From assembly GCA_029976075.1 (NCBI GenBank), contig JARKNW010000029.1:1-64000 (forward strand): DNA of 64,000 nucleotides, written 5' to 3'. Positions 18,821-29,350 of the stretch are shown piece by piece. Origin of the DNA: Pleomorphomonas sp. (GTDB lineage Bacteria > Pseudomonadota > Alphaproteobacteria > Rhizobiales > Pleomorphomonadaceae). How positions within the stretch are numbered: the first letter of the stretch is position 1; every line of letters begins with the position of its first letter. The notes beneath the pieces are model-generated. The model did not search any database. It was not told where the DNA came from and saw only the letters and a list, made by a program, of their open reading frames with translations. A program made the position numbers and the translations under genes.

Positions 18821-20662
18821 TTGCATGGCGTTCCCCGGCCACAATGGCTTCGACTGACCGGCCGCCTTGGCGGCCGTTCAATGGGAGACGTCAGGATGGA
18901 AATGCCGACACCCACCGATCGGCCGGGCGCCCGAAAAGAGCGTAAGTCGGTGGAGTTTGGGCCTGTTTGGAGTGACGGGTCCATCAGTTTCTTTCTCTGG
19001 GCACCTCTGCAGGCGGTCGTCTTCCTGGCTGTTGACGGGCGTGAGCCGTTGCCGATGACAAGAGGATCCGACGGTTGGTTCACGCTCACTGTCCAGGTCC
19101 CGGTGGGCGCCCTCTACCGCTTTCTATTGCCTGATGGTAGCGCCGTCCCCGATCCCGCCAGTCGCTTCCAACCAGAGGACGTGCACGGGTCGAGCGAGGT
19201 TGTATCGCCGACTTCCTTTCGTTGGAACGACGCCACGTGGCGCGGTCTGCCTTGGCATGAAGCGGTCATCTATGAGCTGCATATCGGCACGTTTACGCGC
19301 GAAGGCACCTTTCGCGCCGCAGCGGAGCGGCTGCCGTACTTGAAATCGCTGGGCGTTACGGTGGTCGAAATCATGCCGGTTGGCGACTTTCCCGGCCGCT
19401 GGAGCTGGGGATACGACGGTGTATCGCTGTTCGCGCCGGACAGTTGCTATGGCCGCCCTGACGATCTCAAGGCTTTCGTCGATCGGGCGCACGCACTCGG
19501 CATCGCCGTGCTGCTCGATGTCGTCTACAACCATTTCGGTCCGGAAGGGAACTACTTGCCGATGCTCGCTCCGGCCCATACCGACCTTTACGCGACACCT
19601 TGGGGCGAGGCCGTCGACTATGGGCGCCGCGATACAACGTCGATGCGCGATCTGATCCTTGCCAACGTGCGGATGTGGATCGGCGAGTTCCATCTCGATG
19701 GTCTCCGCATAGACGCCGCGCACGAGATCCGCGACGAGGAACCAGGCCACATTCTCTCGGCGATTGCCGATGTGGCGCGAGAGGCGGGGGGCGATCGGAA
19801 TATCCATCTCGTCCTCGAAAGTGCTCTGCTGGAAGCTGATCGGATATCGCCGGCCGGTGGGTTTGATGCTCAGTGGAACGACGATCTTCATCATGCGCTC
19901 CACGCCGCCATCACCGGCGAAAGCGACAAGGACTACGCCCCTTGTGCCGGGCGGCCGGAGGTTCTTGCGCGGGCCTTGGCCGAGGGGGCCTTGCCTGGCG
20001 ATGACGAGGACACGCCGGCGGTTGCTTTGCCGGCGACATCCTTCGTGTCTTTCCTTCAGAACCACGATCAGGCCGGAAATCGGGCGCGTGGCGAACGCAT
20101 CAGCATGTTGGCCTCGCCTGCGGCCTGTCGGGCCGCCGCGGCCGTCTACTTGTTGGCGCCGCAGGTTCCCCTGCTTTTTCAAGGAGAAGAATGGGCTGCC
20201 GGTACGCCCTTTCCTTTCTTCTCCGATCTTGGACCTGCTTTTATCTCGGCGGTGCGGGATGGGCGGATTGCCACCTTCGAGGCCGACCCGGACGACCTTT
20301 TCGATCCGTTCGATCCGGAGACGTTTGCCGCGGCCCGGCTCGATTGGAGCGAGCAGCGGCTATCGCGACACGCTCGCATGCTTGACTGGTATCGCGCCAT
20401 TCTGAGAGTTCGCCGACAGGAGGTCGTGCCGCTTTGTGCGGGTATCCGCCCGGGCGCAAGCTGGCGGGTCGATGAGAAGGTGATCCGCGTCATCTGGGAG
20501 GGAGAGGCGAAGGACTTGATGCTGACGCTCAATTTGACAGCTCAGGCCGCGCCGCTGCCCGAGCCGCTGAAGGGGCGGGTGATCTGGCAGGAGGGGCGGG
20601 TCACCGATGGTCGGTGTCCGCCCTGGTTCCTGGCCTGGTCGGTACGTCGGCGGAAGGGCTAA
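18821..20662 (+). CDS. treZ: malto-oligosyltrehalose trehalohydrolase
   Basis: GH13 motifs DVVYNHFGPEGNYL, GLRIDAAHEI, SFLQNHDQAGNRARGERI; N-terminal CBM48-like; exact start uncertain. Confidence 0.85.
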   Translation: MHGVPRPQWLRLTGRLGGRSMGDVRMEMPTPTDRPGARKERKSVEFGPVWSDGSISFFLWAPLQAVVFLAVDGREPLPMTRGSDGWFTLTVQVPVGALYRFLLPDGSAVPDPASRFQPEDVHGSSEVVSPTSFRWNDATWRGLPWHEAVIYELHIGTFTREGTFRAAAERLPYLKSLGVTVVEIMPVGDFPGRWSWGYDGVSLFAPDSCYGRPDDLKAFVDRAHALGIAVLLDVVYNHFGPEGNYLPMLAPAHTDLYATPWGEAVDYGRRDTTSMRDLILANVRMWIGEFHLDGLRIDAAHEIRDEEPGHILSAIADVAREAGGDRNIHLVLESALLEADRISPAGGFDAQWNDDLHHALHAAITGESDKDYAPCAGRPEVLARALAEGALPGDDEDTPAVALPATSFVSFLQNHDQAGNRARGERISMLASPAACRAAAAVYLLAPQVPLLFQGEEWAAGTPFPFFSDLGPAFISAVRDGRIATFEADPDDLFDPFDPETFAAARLDWSEQRLSRHARMLDWYRAILRVRRQEVVPLCAGIRPGASWRVDEKVIRVIWEGEAKDLMLTLNLTAQAAPLPEPLKGRVIWQEGRVTDGRCPPWFLAWSVRRRKG

Positions 20663-20678
20663 TCCCGCCGACGGATGG

Positions 20679-21848
20679 TCAGCGGGCGAGGCGCAGTATG
20701 TCTGCGATGGCGCGGCTGTCGAGCTTGACGAAGTTGCCGAGCGTGCGGCTGTCGTCGTTGCTGCCCTTTCGCGCCATCTCCTCGATGCGGTCATCATGAA
20801 TGCCAAGCGAGGCGAGTGTCGTACCAAGACCGATCTTGTGAAAGAAGGCTTCTAGACGGGCGATGCCTTCGCGGGCAGTTGCCTCCTTGTCGAATACGTC
20901 GAGCTCGACGTTCCAGACACGTACGGCCCATTGCACAAAGCGGTCGACGTCGTGGTGAAGGACGTACTTCATCCAGGCCGGGAAAACCACGGCTAGACCG
21001 GCGCCATGGGCAACGTCGTATATTCCGGACACTTCGTGCTCGATGTCGTGCGAAGCCCAGTCACCGACGCGGCCGGTGTTGAGAAGGTTGTTGTGGGCTA
21101 TGGTGCCGGCCCACATCAGTTCGGACCAGGCATCGTAATCGTCAGGATTGGCCAGCACCTTGGGCGCCTGCGCGGCGACTGTCTTCATGGTCGCCTCGAT
21201 CAGGCGATCGGTGAAGGCGACATGCGTCACGTTGGTGAAGTAACGCTCCATCAGGTGCGCCATGATGTCGGCGGCGCCGCAGGCTACCTGGAAGGGCGGC
21301 AGGGTCGCGCAGAGAGCCGGGTTGAGGATCGAGAAGCGCGGGTAGAGGAAGGGGCCGCCGACAGCGCGCTTCAGCCAGCCGTTCTCATTGGTGATCACGG
21401 TGCCGTCGCTCGATTCCGAGCCAGCGGCCGGAATTGTCAGAACGGTGCCGATGGGAAGCGCATCCTTGGGGGTGCCTTTCCCAACATAGAACCCCCAGAC
21501 GTCGCCTTCGATGACCGCGCCCATGGCAATCGCCTTGGCGGAATCGATCGCGCTTCCACCGCCCACGGCGAGAATGAATCCCAGATCATGTTGCTTGCAA
21601 AGGCGGACGCCCTCGTGAACGAGGGAGAGGCGTGGATTGGGCTTGACGCCGCCCAGCTCGATCCACTCGACGCCTGCCGCCTTGAGCGAGGCACAAACGC
21701 GATCATACAGGCCCGAGGCCTTGATGGAACCGCCGCCATAGTGGAGCAGGACCTTGCGGCTGTAGCGCGCAGTTTCGACACCGACCGACGTCTCGGTATC
21801 CCGGCCGAAGATGATCTTCGTCGGATTGAGGAAAGTGAAGTTCTCCAT
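20679..21848 (-). CDS. iron-containing alcohol dehydrogenase
   Basis: MENFTFLNPTKIIFGRDTETSVG, AVGGGSAIDSAKAIAMGA, HDIEHEVSGIYDVAHGAGLAVVFPAWMKYV. Confidence 0.92.
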   Translation of the reverse strand: MENFTFLNPTKIIFGRDTETSVGVETARYSRKVLLHYGGGSIKASGLYDRVCASLKAAGVEWIELGGVKPNPRLSLVHEGVRLCKQHDLGFILAVGGGSAIDSAKAIAMGAVIEGDVWGFYVGKGTPKDALPIGTVLTIPAAGSESSDGTVITNENGWLKRAVGGPFLYPRFSILNPALCATLPPFQVACGAADIMAHLMERYFTNVTHVAFTDRLIEATMKTVAAQAPKVLANPDDYDAWSELMWAGTIAHNNLLNTGRVGDWASHDIEHEVSGIYDVAHGAGLAVVFPAWMKYVLHHDVDRFVQWAVRVWNVELDVFDKEATAREGIARLEAFFHKIGLGTTLASLGIHDDRIEEMARKGSNDDSRTLGNFVKLDSRAIADILRLAR

Positions 21849-22160
21849 AGCGCTTCTCCCGGCTGCCGGTGGCCCTTGTTGGCGGATGACCTGTGTCGGG
21901 CGCAAACTATGCGTCCGGGACGCACGATACAACGGGAGAGACGCAGCCTGCATAGACTCCGAAGGTCTTGCCAAACAGGCTGGCGTCAAGGCGATCGAGG
22001 GCGGATGGCGGCGGTGAGGGAGAGAGGCTGCAGATCACCGAAGGTCACCGCATCGACACTCATATTCCCCGTGGTCCAAGCCCTCTATCTGCCGACGCGT
22101 TCGCGTGGCAATCGCTGCTTTCGCTGCGGACCTGCCCGGCGCGGCGGAACTGACGAGCCA

Positions 22161-24824
22161 TCACACCGTACGGGCGGGACAGATGTCGTCGACGATCTCG
22201 CTGTAAATCTGGATCGGAGCCGGCCTGCCAATGATGTAGCCCTGAATTTCCGTACAGTGTTCTTGCGCCAGGAACCTCAGTTGGTCCTCGGTTTCGACCC
22301 CCTCCGCGATGACGGGTATGCCCAGGCCCCTGCAGAGGCCAATGACCGCTCGAATGATGGTTGCCGCCTGTTCGGTCCGACCGATCGCCTGGATGAAGCT
22401 CTTGTCGATCTTGATCTTGTCGAAGGGAAAGGCCTGCAAGTAGGAAAGCGAGGAATAGCCGGTGCCGAAGTCGTCCATGGCGATACGGACTCCCATCGCC
22501 TTGATCCGCCGCAGCATGCCGACGATATGCGCGAAGTCGCCGAGCAGGATGCCCTCCGTGATTTCCAGTTCGAGCCGGGACGGTTGAAGACCCGTATCGA
22601 TGAGCGTCTGCTGGATGACGCGCGGGAGTTCACCGTGCTGGAACTGAATAGGTGACAGGTTGACGGCCACGGTGAGCGGATGAGCCCAGCTCGCAGCTGT
22701 GCGGCAGGCTTCAGCGAGTATCCAGGCAGACATGTCGAGAATGAGGTTGGACTCTTCTGCCAGCGGGATGAACTTGTCGGGTGGAATGGGCCCCCGTGTC
22801 GGATGTGTCCAGCGCATCAAGGCTTCGAAGCCGAAGACACGACCGTCAATCTCGGCCTGCGGCTGGAAATGCAGCGAGAGTTCTCCATTGCGCAGTGCGT
22901 GCCCCAGATCGGCCTGCAATGCCCAACGCTCGCGGATAAGCAGATCCGTCTTGGATTCATAAACGCGGACGTGGCCACGCGCTTCTGATTTGACGTGATA
23001 GAGGGCGGCGCCGGCGTTGGCGAGCAGCAAGGAGCCATTGTCGCCGTCAACCGGATAGGTTGCGACGCCGATGCTAATTCCGACCCGGATGACCTTGTCG
23101 TCGATCACGATGTCTTCGGAAAAGACGCTCTGGGCCAATGCAGCCAGTCTTCGCGCCGCGTTTGGCTGGTCGGGATCGTTGGAGATGACGACAAACTCGT
23201 CACCGCCGGGGCGGAAGACCAACCCCTCGCCGGAAATGTCCAAGAGCCGTCTCGCGGCTTCCTTCAGCACTCGATCGGCAACGGCGTGACCATAGAGATC
23301 GTTCAGTGTCTTGAAGCGGTCAATGTCGATACTGAGAAGCCCGAAGCGCGCTTGTGTTGCCGCCGCGGCGAAAACGCCGTCGGCAAGACGGACCATCATC
23401 GCTTCTCGATTGGGCAGACCTGTCAATGCGTCATGTTGAGATAGAAAGGCGATCTGCTCCTCGGCGCGCCGCTTCTCGGTCACGTCCATCGTCACGCCAA
23501 CAATGAAGCGCGGCGAACCATCGGAGTTGCGAACCACCATGCGCGTCACAGTGACAAGCCGAGTGCCGCTGGGCGTCGCGATTGTCTCGGATGTGCACAA
23601 CTGCTGGGCTCGTCCGGCGAGAAGCTCGTCCTCGTCAATTTCGGCAACCGTTGCAACGCGCTCGCCAAAGACTTGCCGTGCGTTCTTGCCGATAAAGACA
23701 TCCCGTGGGCAACCGAAGAGTTGCTCGCCTGCCTGGTTGAGCAGGATGTATTTCCGGCTGATCGGATCCTTTGCGAATATTGCCGCAGGCACACTCTCGA
23801 CGATCGTGTCGAGAAACTCTCGCGTCGCTTCGAGTTCCGATGCGGCGCGTCGTCGCTCGGTAACATCCACGGCTGTGACCAGAATGGCTTGCCGGCCGTT
23901 CTGGATCTGGGGCCGAATAAACACCTCGACATCGATCTCCGAGCCGTCGCCCTTGAGGTGCCTGAACAACCGGTTGCCGTTTTGCGTATCGACCCGATCG
24001 CGGATCGACTGCAGCGTCTCGGCGCGATCGCGTTCCGGGCGGATGTCCAGAACGCTCATGTTCATGAACTGGTGAAGGGTGTATCCGTAATGCGCTATGG
24101 CGGCGCGGTTGACTGCGAGAAAGCGAAGCGTTTCAAAATCAAAGAGATACATCGGAACTGGGCTGTCTTCGAACAGGAGCCGGGAGGCCGCCTCGCGTCG
24201 CTTGAACTCGCTTATGTCGATCCGAATACCCACCCATCCGCCTTCCGCAAGTCTTCTCTCCTCCACCCGGATCCATCGCCCGTCGGCGCGTTGCTGTTCT
24301 TCGGCGCTGTTAGGAAGCGCGTGTCGCTCAAGGCGCGCCCGAAGCCATTCCTCTTCCCGGCCGAGAGCGTCGATATAGGCCCCCCGATCCAAGCCGCGAC
24401 GCAACATCGCCTCAAAGGCACACCCCTCGAACAGAAACCCATCAAGCTCAGGATAGAGCTCCAGATAGCGACGGTTCCAAAGTGTGATCCTGTCATTCGC
24501 ATCGAATACAGCGATGCCTTCCGAGGCCGCATCGAGTGCCAGATCCAGGCGCGCCAGCCTGTCGTCTTGTTCGGCTCGCGGCATGGAGACTGTTCCGGAT
24601 GTCTCCATCCGTGCCGCTTCCAAACCCTCATAAGTCGATCTGACGGTATCCAGAAGGGCCGGTATGTCGATTTCGCCGTCAGGACGCCTTGCCGCAGCAA
24701 GCTGACTGGCCAGTAGATCCTCAGTTGTACCGCTTTCTTCCGGAGAAGCGCTTCCGGCATTCAAGCCCCGTCGGGCTTCACTCTCCCGTTCAAGTGTCAA
24801 GATCGAATGCTCCCTCAGGAACAA
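22161..24824 (-). CDS. PAS-GGDEF-EAL domain cyclic-di-GMP signalling protein
   Basis: Repeated PAS segments, RPGGDEFVVIS, FEALMRW, MDDFGTGYSSLSYLQAFPFDKIKIDKSFI, VIAEGVET. Confidence 0.93.
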   Translation of the reverse strand: MFLREHSILTLERESEARRGLNAGSASPEESGTTEDLLASQLAAARRPDGEIDIPALLDTVRSTYEGLEAARMETSGTVSMPRAEQDDRLARLDLALDAASEGIAVFDANDRITLWNRRYLELYPELDGFLFEGCAFEAMLRRGLDRGAYIDALGREEEWLRARLERHALPNSAEEQQRADGRWIRVEERRLAEGGWVGIRIDISEFKRREAASRLLFEDSPVPMYLFDFETLRFLAVNRAAIAHYGYTLHQFMNMSVLDIRPERDRAETLQSIRDRVDTQNGNRLFRHLKGDGSEIDVEVFIRPQIQNGRQAILVTAVDVTERRRAASELEATREFLDTIVESVPAAIFAKDPISRKYILLNQAGEQLFGCPRDVFIGKNARQVFGERVATVAEIDEDELLAGRAQQLCTSETIATPSGTRLVTVTRMVVRNSDGSPRFIVGVTMDVTEKRRAEEQIAFLSQHDALTGLPNREAMMVRLADGVFAAAATQARFGLLSIDIDRFKTLNDLYGHAVADRVLKEAARRLLDISGEGLVFRPGGDEFVVISNDPDQPNAARRLAALAQSVFSEDIVIDDKVIRVGISIGVATYPVDGDNGSLLLANAGAALYHVKSEARGHVRVYESKTDLLIRERWALQADLGHALRNGELSLHFQPQAEIDGRVFGFEALMRWTHPTRGPIPPDKFIPLAEESNLILDMSAWILAEACRTAASWAHPLTVAVNLSPIQFQHGELPRVIQQTLIDTGLQPSRLELEITEGILLGDFAHIVGMLRRIKAMGVRIAMDDFGTGYSSLSYLQAFPFDKIKIDKSFIQAIGRTEQAATIIRAVIGLCRGLGIPVIAEGVETEDQLRFLAQEHCTEIQGYIIGRPAPIQIYSEIVDDICPARTV

Positions 24825-25560
24825 TAGAAGGGTCTGCGAGCGTGTCGGACCCTGCTATCCGTGCCAGAAGCCTTGTTGGCGAGGTTAGTGTCGGATCGAA
24901 TCTAGACTCTCTTTCAAATCACCGGGCTATTTGATCAGTGTGCCGGCTATAAACGCCGTCGTCGAGGGGTCCCACGCGGAACAAGACGATTTGCTGAATG
25001 CCGTTCTTCACAACAAAGTCGAACGCTACCGCAGGGATCTGCAACCTTGACCTGAACTCTGATATTCCACAATTTTCCTAGACAGTCTATTCGATACTTT
25101 CAATTTTAGATCGTGTCTCCGCAGAATATATCGATTGTATATCGTAAGATATGTATTATGTCGCATATGTTAACATCACAAGAATATTGAGCTTTTGTGC
25201 GGTTCAAAGCTATAATTTACAATGTTATTTATGTGTTCCTGCCCGTGCCAGACCACAGGTGCAAGTGGTGGTCATTCAGGGCTGGTCGTCAGTTATCGGA
25301 CGGCGGGCGCGAATGGCGCAAATGGCTGGATCCGATCCTGGCGCGGGCGTTTTGGGTGACGGCGAAAAGACACTCCGGAGATCGCTCTATCTGGAGAAGG
25401 AAATTGCATTTCTCGTCCGCGCAAAGAAATTCCAGAACTGTTGCCTGCGCCAGGCTCGTGTTGGAATGGCTTTCGGCAGCGGGGTAGGGGATGGAAAATC
25501 GTTCTCCGGCTGTCCTGGGCGCCGCTGAGGGCGCCGGATGATCGAGTTGGGAGATAATCT

Positions 25561-26880
25561 ATGGGCAAGTCGCTGCATCCCGAGACCCTGGCACTTCATG
25601 GCGGCAGTTTCCGTGCCGATCCGACAACTGGTTCGGTAGCCGTGCCGATCCACCAGACCACGTCGTACCAGTTCCAGGATGCCGGGCATGCCGCCCGGTT
25701 GTTCGGTCTTGAGGAACTCGGCTTCATTTACACCCGTATCGGCAATCCGACGAACGATGCACTCGAAACGCGCGTTGCCGAGATAGAGGGGGGCGTTGCT
25801 GCTGTCGCCGTCTCTTCAGGGCAGGCGGCTACCACTTTCTCCATTCTCAACCTCGCATCCGCTGGCGACAACATCGTTTCCTCGACCGATCTCTACGGCG
25901 GTACCTGGGCTTTGCTTGCTGATACGCTGAGCCAGTTTGGCGTCGAAGTTCGTTTCGTCGATCCGACCGATCCCGAGAATTTCCGCAAGGCGACGGATGA
26001 TCGCACGCGCGCCTATTACGCCGAGCTCTTGCCAAATCCCAAGCTCAACGTCTTCCCGGTCAAGGAAGTGGCCGATATCGGTCGTCCGCTTGGCATTCCG
26101 CTGATCATCGACAACACGGCAGCTCCTCTTCTGTCCAGGCCGTTCAAGCATGGCGCCGCCGTCGTGGTCTACTCGGCGACCAAGTATATCGGAGGACATG
26201 GTACTTCGATCGGCGGCCTGATCATCGATGGCGGCAACTTCGACTGGGAAGCCTTTCCCGAGCGGCAACCGCTGTTCAATACGCCTGATCCGGCCTATCA
26301 CGGTGCGGTCTGGTCGCAGGCCGTGAAGCCTCTCGGCCCGATTGCCTATGCCATCCGCGCCCGTGTGAAGCTTCTACGCGACGTTGGTGCTGCTCTGTCG
26401 CCATTCAACGCGTTCCAGCTCATTCAAGGTCTTGAGACGCTGCCACTCAGGATTCGCCAGCACACGTCCAACGCCGAAAAAGTCGCGGACTATCTGAGCA
26501 AGCACAAGGATGTGACCCGCGTCATTTATCCCAAGCTGCAATCGGGCGAGTACCGTCGTCGTGCCGACACCTATCTCGAAGGAGGCTATGGTGCGTTGCT
26601 TGGTTTCGAGCTGAAAGGTGGCGTCGAGGCGGGCAAGAAGTTCATCGATGCCCTGAAGCTGTTCTACCACGTTGCGAACATCGGCGATGCCCGGTCGCTT
26701 GCCATCCATCCGGCCTCGACGACCCACTCGCAATTGACGGCCGAGGAACAGCTGAAGACCGGCGTGACGCCGGGATATGTTAGGCTTTCCATCGGCATCG
26801 AGCATCCTGACGACATCATCGCCGATCTCGACCAAGCTCTTGCCGCTGCCTCGGCGCCGGTTGCTGTCGCCGCCGAATAG
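25561..26880 (+). CDS. metY: O-acetylhomoserine aminocarboxypropyltransferase/sulfhydrylase family protein
   Basis: PLP Cys/Met metabolism family: ALHGGSFRADPTTGSVAVPIHQTTSYQF, YSATKYIGGHGTSIGG, NIGDARSLAIHPASTTHSQLTAEEQL. Confidence 0.92.
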   Translation: MGKSLHPETLALHGGSFRADPTTGSVAVPIHQTTSYQFQDAGHAARLFGLEELGFIYTRIGNPTNDALETRVAEIEGGVAAVAVSSGQAATTFSILNLASAGDNIVSSTDLYGGTWALLADTLSQFGVEVRFVDPTDPENFRKATDDRTRAYYAELLPNPKLNVFPVKEVADIGRPLGIPLIIDNTAAPLLSRPFKHGAAVVVYSATKYIGGHGTSIGGLIIDGGNFDWEAFPERQPLFNTPDPAYHGAVWSQAVKPLGPIAYAIRARVKLLRDVGAALSPFNAFQLIQGLETLPLRIRQHTSNAEKVADYLSKHKDVTRVIYPKLQSGEYRRRADTYLEGGYGALLGFELKGGVEAGKKFIDALKLFYHVANIGDARSLAIHPASTTHSQLTAEEQLKTGVTPGYVRLSIGIEHPDDIIADLDQALAAASAPVAVAAE

Positions 26881-26898
26881 TCGCGATTCCAGGACACA

Positions 26899-26935
26899 AA
26901 CGGGGCTGGCGCCGGAGAAGGGTGCCAGCCCCGTT
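26899..26935 (+). terminator. long GC-rich hairpin after metY (terminator-like, no T run)
   Basis: AACGGGGCTGGC / GCCAGCCCCGTT perfect 12 bp, extendable inward through a G-T pair. Confidence 0.55.
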
Positions 26936-27027
26936 GGACTCTACACGAAATAGTGCCTTTTCATTGCGGTTGTCCTATTCGAGAATGCCTCCAAATTGCA
27001 GCTTACAACTTGCTAGGAGGATCGCCG

Positions 27028-27987
27028 ATGACCGCCTATCGCCCGCCCGCCATTCCGTCGTCGGAAATCACGCCGCGTTCGGTCTATCTTCGTCGACGGG
27101 AATTCCTGGGGCTGCTGGCCGGTGCCAGCGTGGCCGTCAGTGCCGGTGGGGCTCGTGCCGCAGTGCCAGCAACGGCACCACTCAAGACAGTACCAAGCTC
27201 GTTTAAGGTGGATGAACCGCTTACTTCACGCGAGGACGTGACCACATACAACAACTTCTATGAGTTCGGCACCGACAAGGCCGATCCATCGCGCTACTCG
27301 GGCGACTTCAAGTCCCGCCCTTGGACGATCACCGTCGATGGGTTGGTCGGAAAGCCCCAGACGTTCGATGTCGACAAGCTGATTACCGAGCTCCCTGTCG
27401 AGGAGCGCGTTTACCGAATGCGCTGTGTCGAGGCGTGGTCGATGGTGATCCCGTGGGACGGTTTTCCGCTGAAGGCATTGCTCGACAAGGTGGACCCGCT
27501 TGGTTCAGCAAAGTTCGTGGCGTTCGAGACGGTCGTGCGTCCCAAGGAAATGCCTGGACAATCTGGTTACTTCCAACCGATGCCGTGGCCATACGTGGAG
27601 GGACTACGCCTTGACGAGGCAATGCATCCGCTCACGCTCCTGGCAGTCGGCCTCTATGGCGAGATGCTTCCCAATCAGAATGGTGCGCCGCTCCGTCTTG
27701 TCGTGCCTTGGAAGTATGGCTTCAAGGGCATCAAGTCGATCGTCCGCATCTCGCTCGTCGAAAAGCAGCCGCCCAACTCGTGGAACTCGCTTCAGGCCAA
27801 CGAGTACGGCTTTTATGCCAACGTCAATCCGGAGGTCGATCATCCGCGCTGGAGCCAGGCGACCGAAAGACGCATCGGAGCGAGCGGCTTCTTCGGCTCC
27901 GGTCGGCGGCCAACGTTGATGTTCAACGGTTACGCCGAAGAGGTGGCGAGCCTCTATGCCGGCATGGATCTCAGGGCCAACTACTGA
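27028..27987 (+). CDS. msrP: protein-methionine-sulfoxide reductase catalytic subunit MsrP
   Basis: Tat-type leader [33 protein letters not shown] molybdopterin-binding motif; followed by msrQ. Confidence 0.93.
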   Translation: MTAYRPPAIPSSEITPRSVYLRRREFLGLLAGASVAVSAGGARAAVPATAPLKTVPSSFKVDEPLTSREDVTTYNNFYEFGTDKADPSRYSGDFKSRPWTITVDGLVGKPQTFDVDKLITELPVEERVYRMRCVEAWSMVIPWDGFPLKALLDKVDPLGSAKFVAFETVVRPKEMPGQSGYFQPMPWPYVEGLRLDEAMHPLTLLAVGLYGEMLPNQNGAPLRLVVPWKYGFKGIKSIVRISLVEKQPPNSWNSLQANEYGFYANVNPEVDHPRWSQATERRIGASGFFGSGRRPTLMFNGYAEEVASLYAGMDLRANY

Positions 27988-28601
27988 TGGCTGTCGTTCG
28001 ATCGGCCTTCATCGACAGCCTTGCCGGTTGGGGCGTCTACGTCGTGGGCTTCGTGCCGGCAGCGGCGAGCTTCTGGCTCGGCGCGACCGGTGGTCTTGGT
28101 GCCGATCCGGTGCGTGCTTTCGAGCAGACGCTCGGCCTATGGGCATTGCGCTTTCTCATTCTGACATTAGCCATAACGCCGCTCCGCCAACTGGCCGGCG
28201 TCAACCTTTTGCGCTTCCGGCGTGCGCTCGGTCTTTTGGCCTTCTGGTATGCGACGATGCATTTTTCGGTTTATCTGACCCTGGATCGTGGACTTATCTG
28301 GAGCACGATCCTTCCGGACATTGCACGAAGGCCATTCATCACGCTGGGGTTTGCGGCACTGCTACTCCTCGTGCCGCTGGCCATCACGTCCAACCGGCTG
28401 TCGATCCGCCGGCTCGGAAAGAACTGGCGAATGCTGCACCGGCTGGTCTACGTCGCCATATCACTGGCCGCTGTTCACTACCTGCTGGCGACAAAGGTTC
28501 TCGACCCCACGCAAGCTGTTCATGTGGCGTTGGTGGCTGGCCTTCTCGGCTACAGGCTTGTGCGTGGAGTGATCCGGCGCCCCGAACGGCGTATTGCCTG
28601 A
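27987..28601 (+). CDS. msrQ: heme-binding membrane subunit MsrQ
   Basis: [16 protein letters not shown]..., ferric-reductase-like TM pattern with FWYATMHF and WRMLHRLVYVAISLAAVHYL; TGATG overlap with msrP. Confidence 0.9.
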   Translation: MAVVRSAFIDSLAGWGVYVVGFVPAAASFWLGATGGLGADPVRAFEQTLGLWALRFLILTLAITPLRQLAGVNLLRFRRALGLLAFWYATMHFSVYLTLDRGLIWSTILPDIARRPFITLGFAALLLLVPLAITSNRLSIRRLGKNWRMLHRLVYVAISLAAVHYLLATKVLDPTQAVHVALVAGLLGYRLVRGVIRRPERRIA

Positions 28602-28618
28602 ACTGGCCGGAATACAAG

Positions 28619-28651
28619 AAGGGCGTCCGGACGGGAGATCCGAACGCCCTT
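28619..28651. terminator. bidirectional terminator-like hairpin between convergent msrQ and rpiB-like genes
   Basis: AAGGGCGT / ACGCCCTT plus inner CGG/CCG. Confidence 0.6.
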
Positions 28652-28699
28652 ATCTCCTCCCGGCTGGCCACCTATCGCAAGACCGGCGGCCACGCCCTT

Positions 28700-29164
28700 T
28701 CAGCAGACCGAATGGCCTGCCTCAAGCTCGGAAATCATGTTGACGCGGCGCGCATGGCGGCCGCCTTCGAACTCGGCATTGAGGAACTCGTCGACGATCA
28801 TCAGCGCAAGATCCTGCCCGACGACGCGCGCGCCGAAGGCCAGCATGTTGGCATTGTTGTGCTGCCGCGACAGGCGAGCCGTATAAGGCTCGGAGCAGAC
28901 GACGCAACGGATGCCCTTGAGCTTGTTGGCGGCCAGCGAAATACCGAAACCGGTGCCGCAGATGGCAATGCCGAGTTGGGCCTCGCCGGCCAGAACGACC
29001 CGTGCTGCCTTCTCGCCCCACTTGGGATAGTCGGTGCTTTCCGTCGACGTCGGGCCGACGTCCTGAACTTCGTAGCCGCGCGCTTCAAGGTGAGCAATGA
29101 CGGCTTTCCTGAGATCAATGGCGGTATGGTCGGACGTGGTAACGATCTTGATCTTGTCGCTCAT
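28700..29164 (-). CDS. rpiB: RpiB/LacAB family sugar-phosphate isomerase
   Basis: AICGTGFGISLAANKLKGIRCVVCSEPYTARLSRQHNNANMLAFGARVVG and EFEGGRHARRV. Confidence 0.88.
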   Translation of the reverse strand: MSDKIKIVTTSDHTAIDLRKAVIAHLEARGYEVQDVGPTSTESTDYPKWGEKAARVVLAGEAQLGIAICGTGFGISLAANKLKGIRCVVCSEPYTARLSRQHNNANMLAFGARVVGQDLALMIVDEFLNAEFEGGRHARRVNMISELEAGHSVC

Positions 29165-29350
29165 TCTTCGACGTCCATGCTGTTGTCGAAATGCCCAGCG
29201 TCGATGAAACGCCGTGGAAAGTGAGGTTCCCCTAGCATTTATGTATGACAAATTCCAGCAGCCATGCCGCGAGTAACGTCTTCGTGCCAATACTCATAAC
29301 GCAAGACGATCATGCGATGTCATCCAGGCTGACGCGTGAAAGTCTTCCTT

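Noticed and set aside
19124-20182. 352-aa minus-strand ORF
   Set aside because: Antisense to treZ with no recognisable domain
21006-22655. 549-aa plus-strand ORF
   Set aside because: Antisense across the well-supported alcohol dehydrogenase and the EAL domain; composition is that of a GC-rich shadow frame with no recognisable motif
23673-24716. 347-aa plus-strand ORF
   Set aside because: Antisense to the PAS region of the GGDEF/EAL protein; no motif
25250-25560. SAM-II riboswitch upstream of metY
   Set aside because: Looked for the conserved GCUAAA-containing core and could not find it; not claimed without a covariance-model search
27956-29224. 422-aa plus-strand ORF
   Set aside because: Out of frame over msrQ and antisense to the rpiB-like gene, both of which are clear family members
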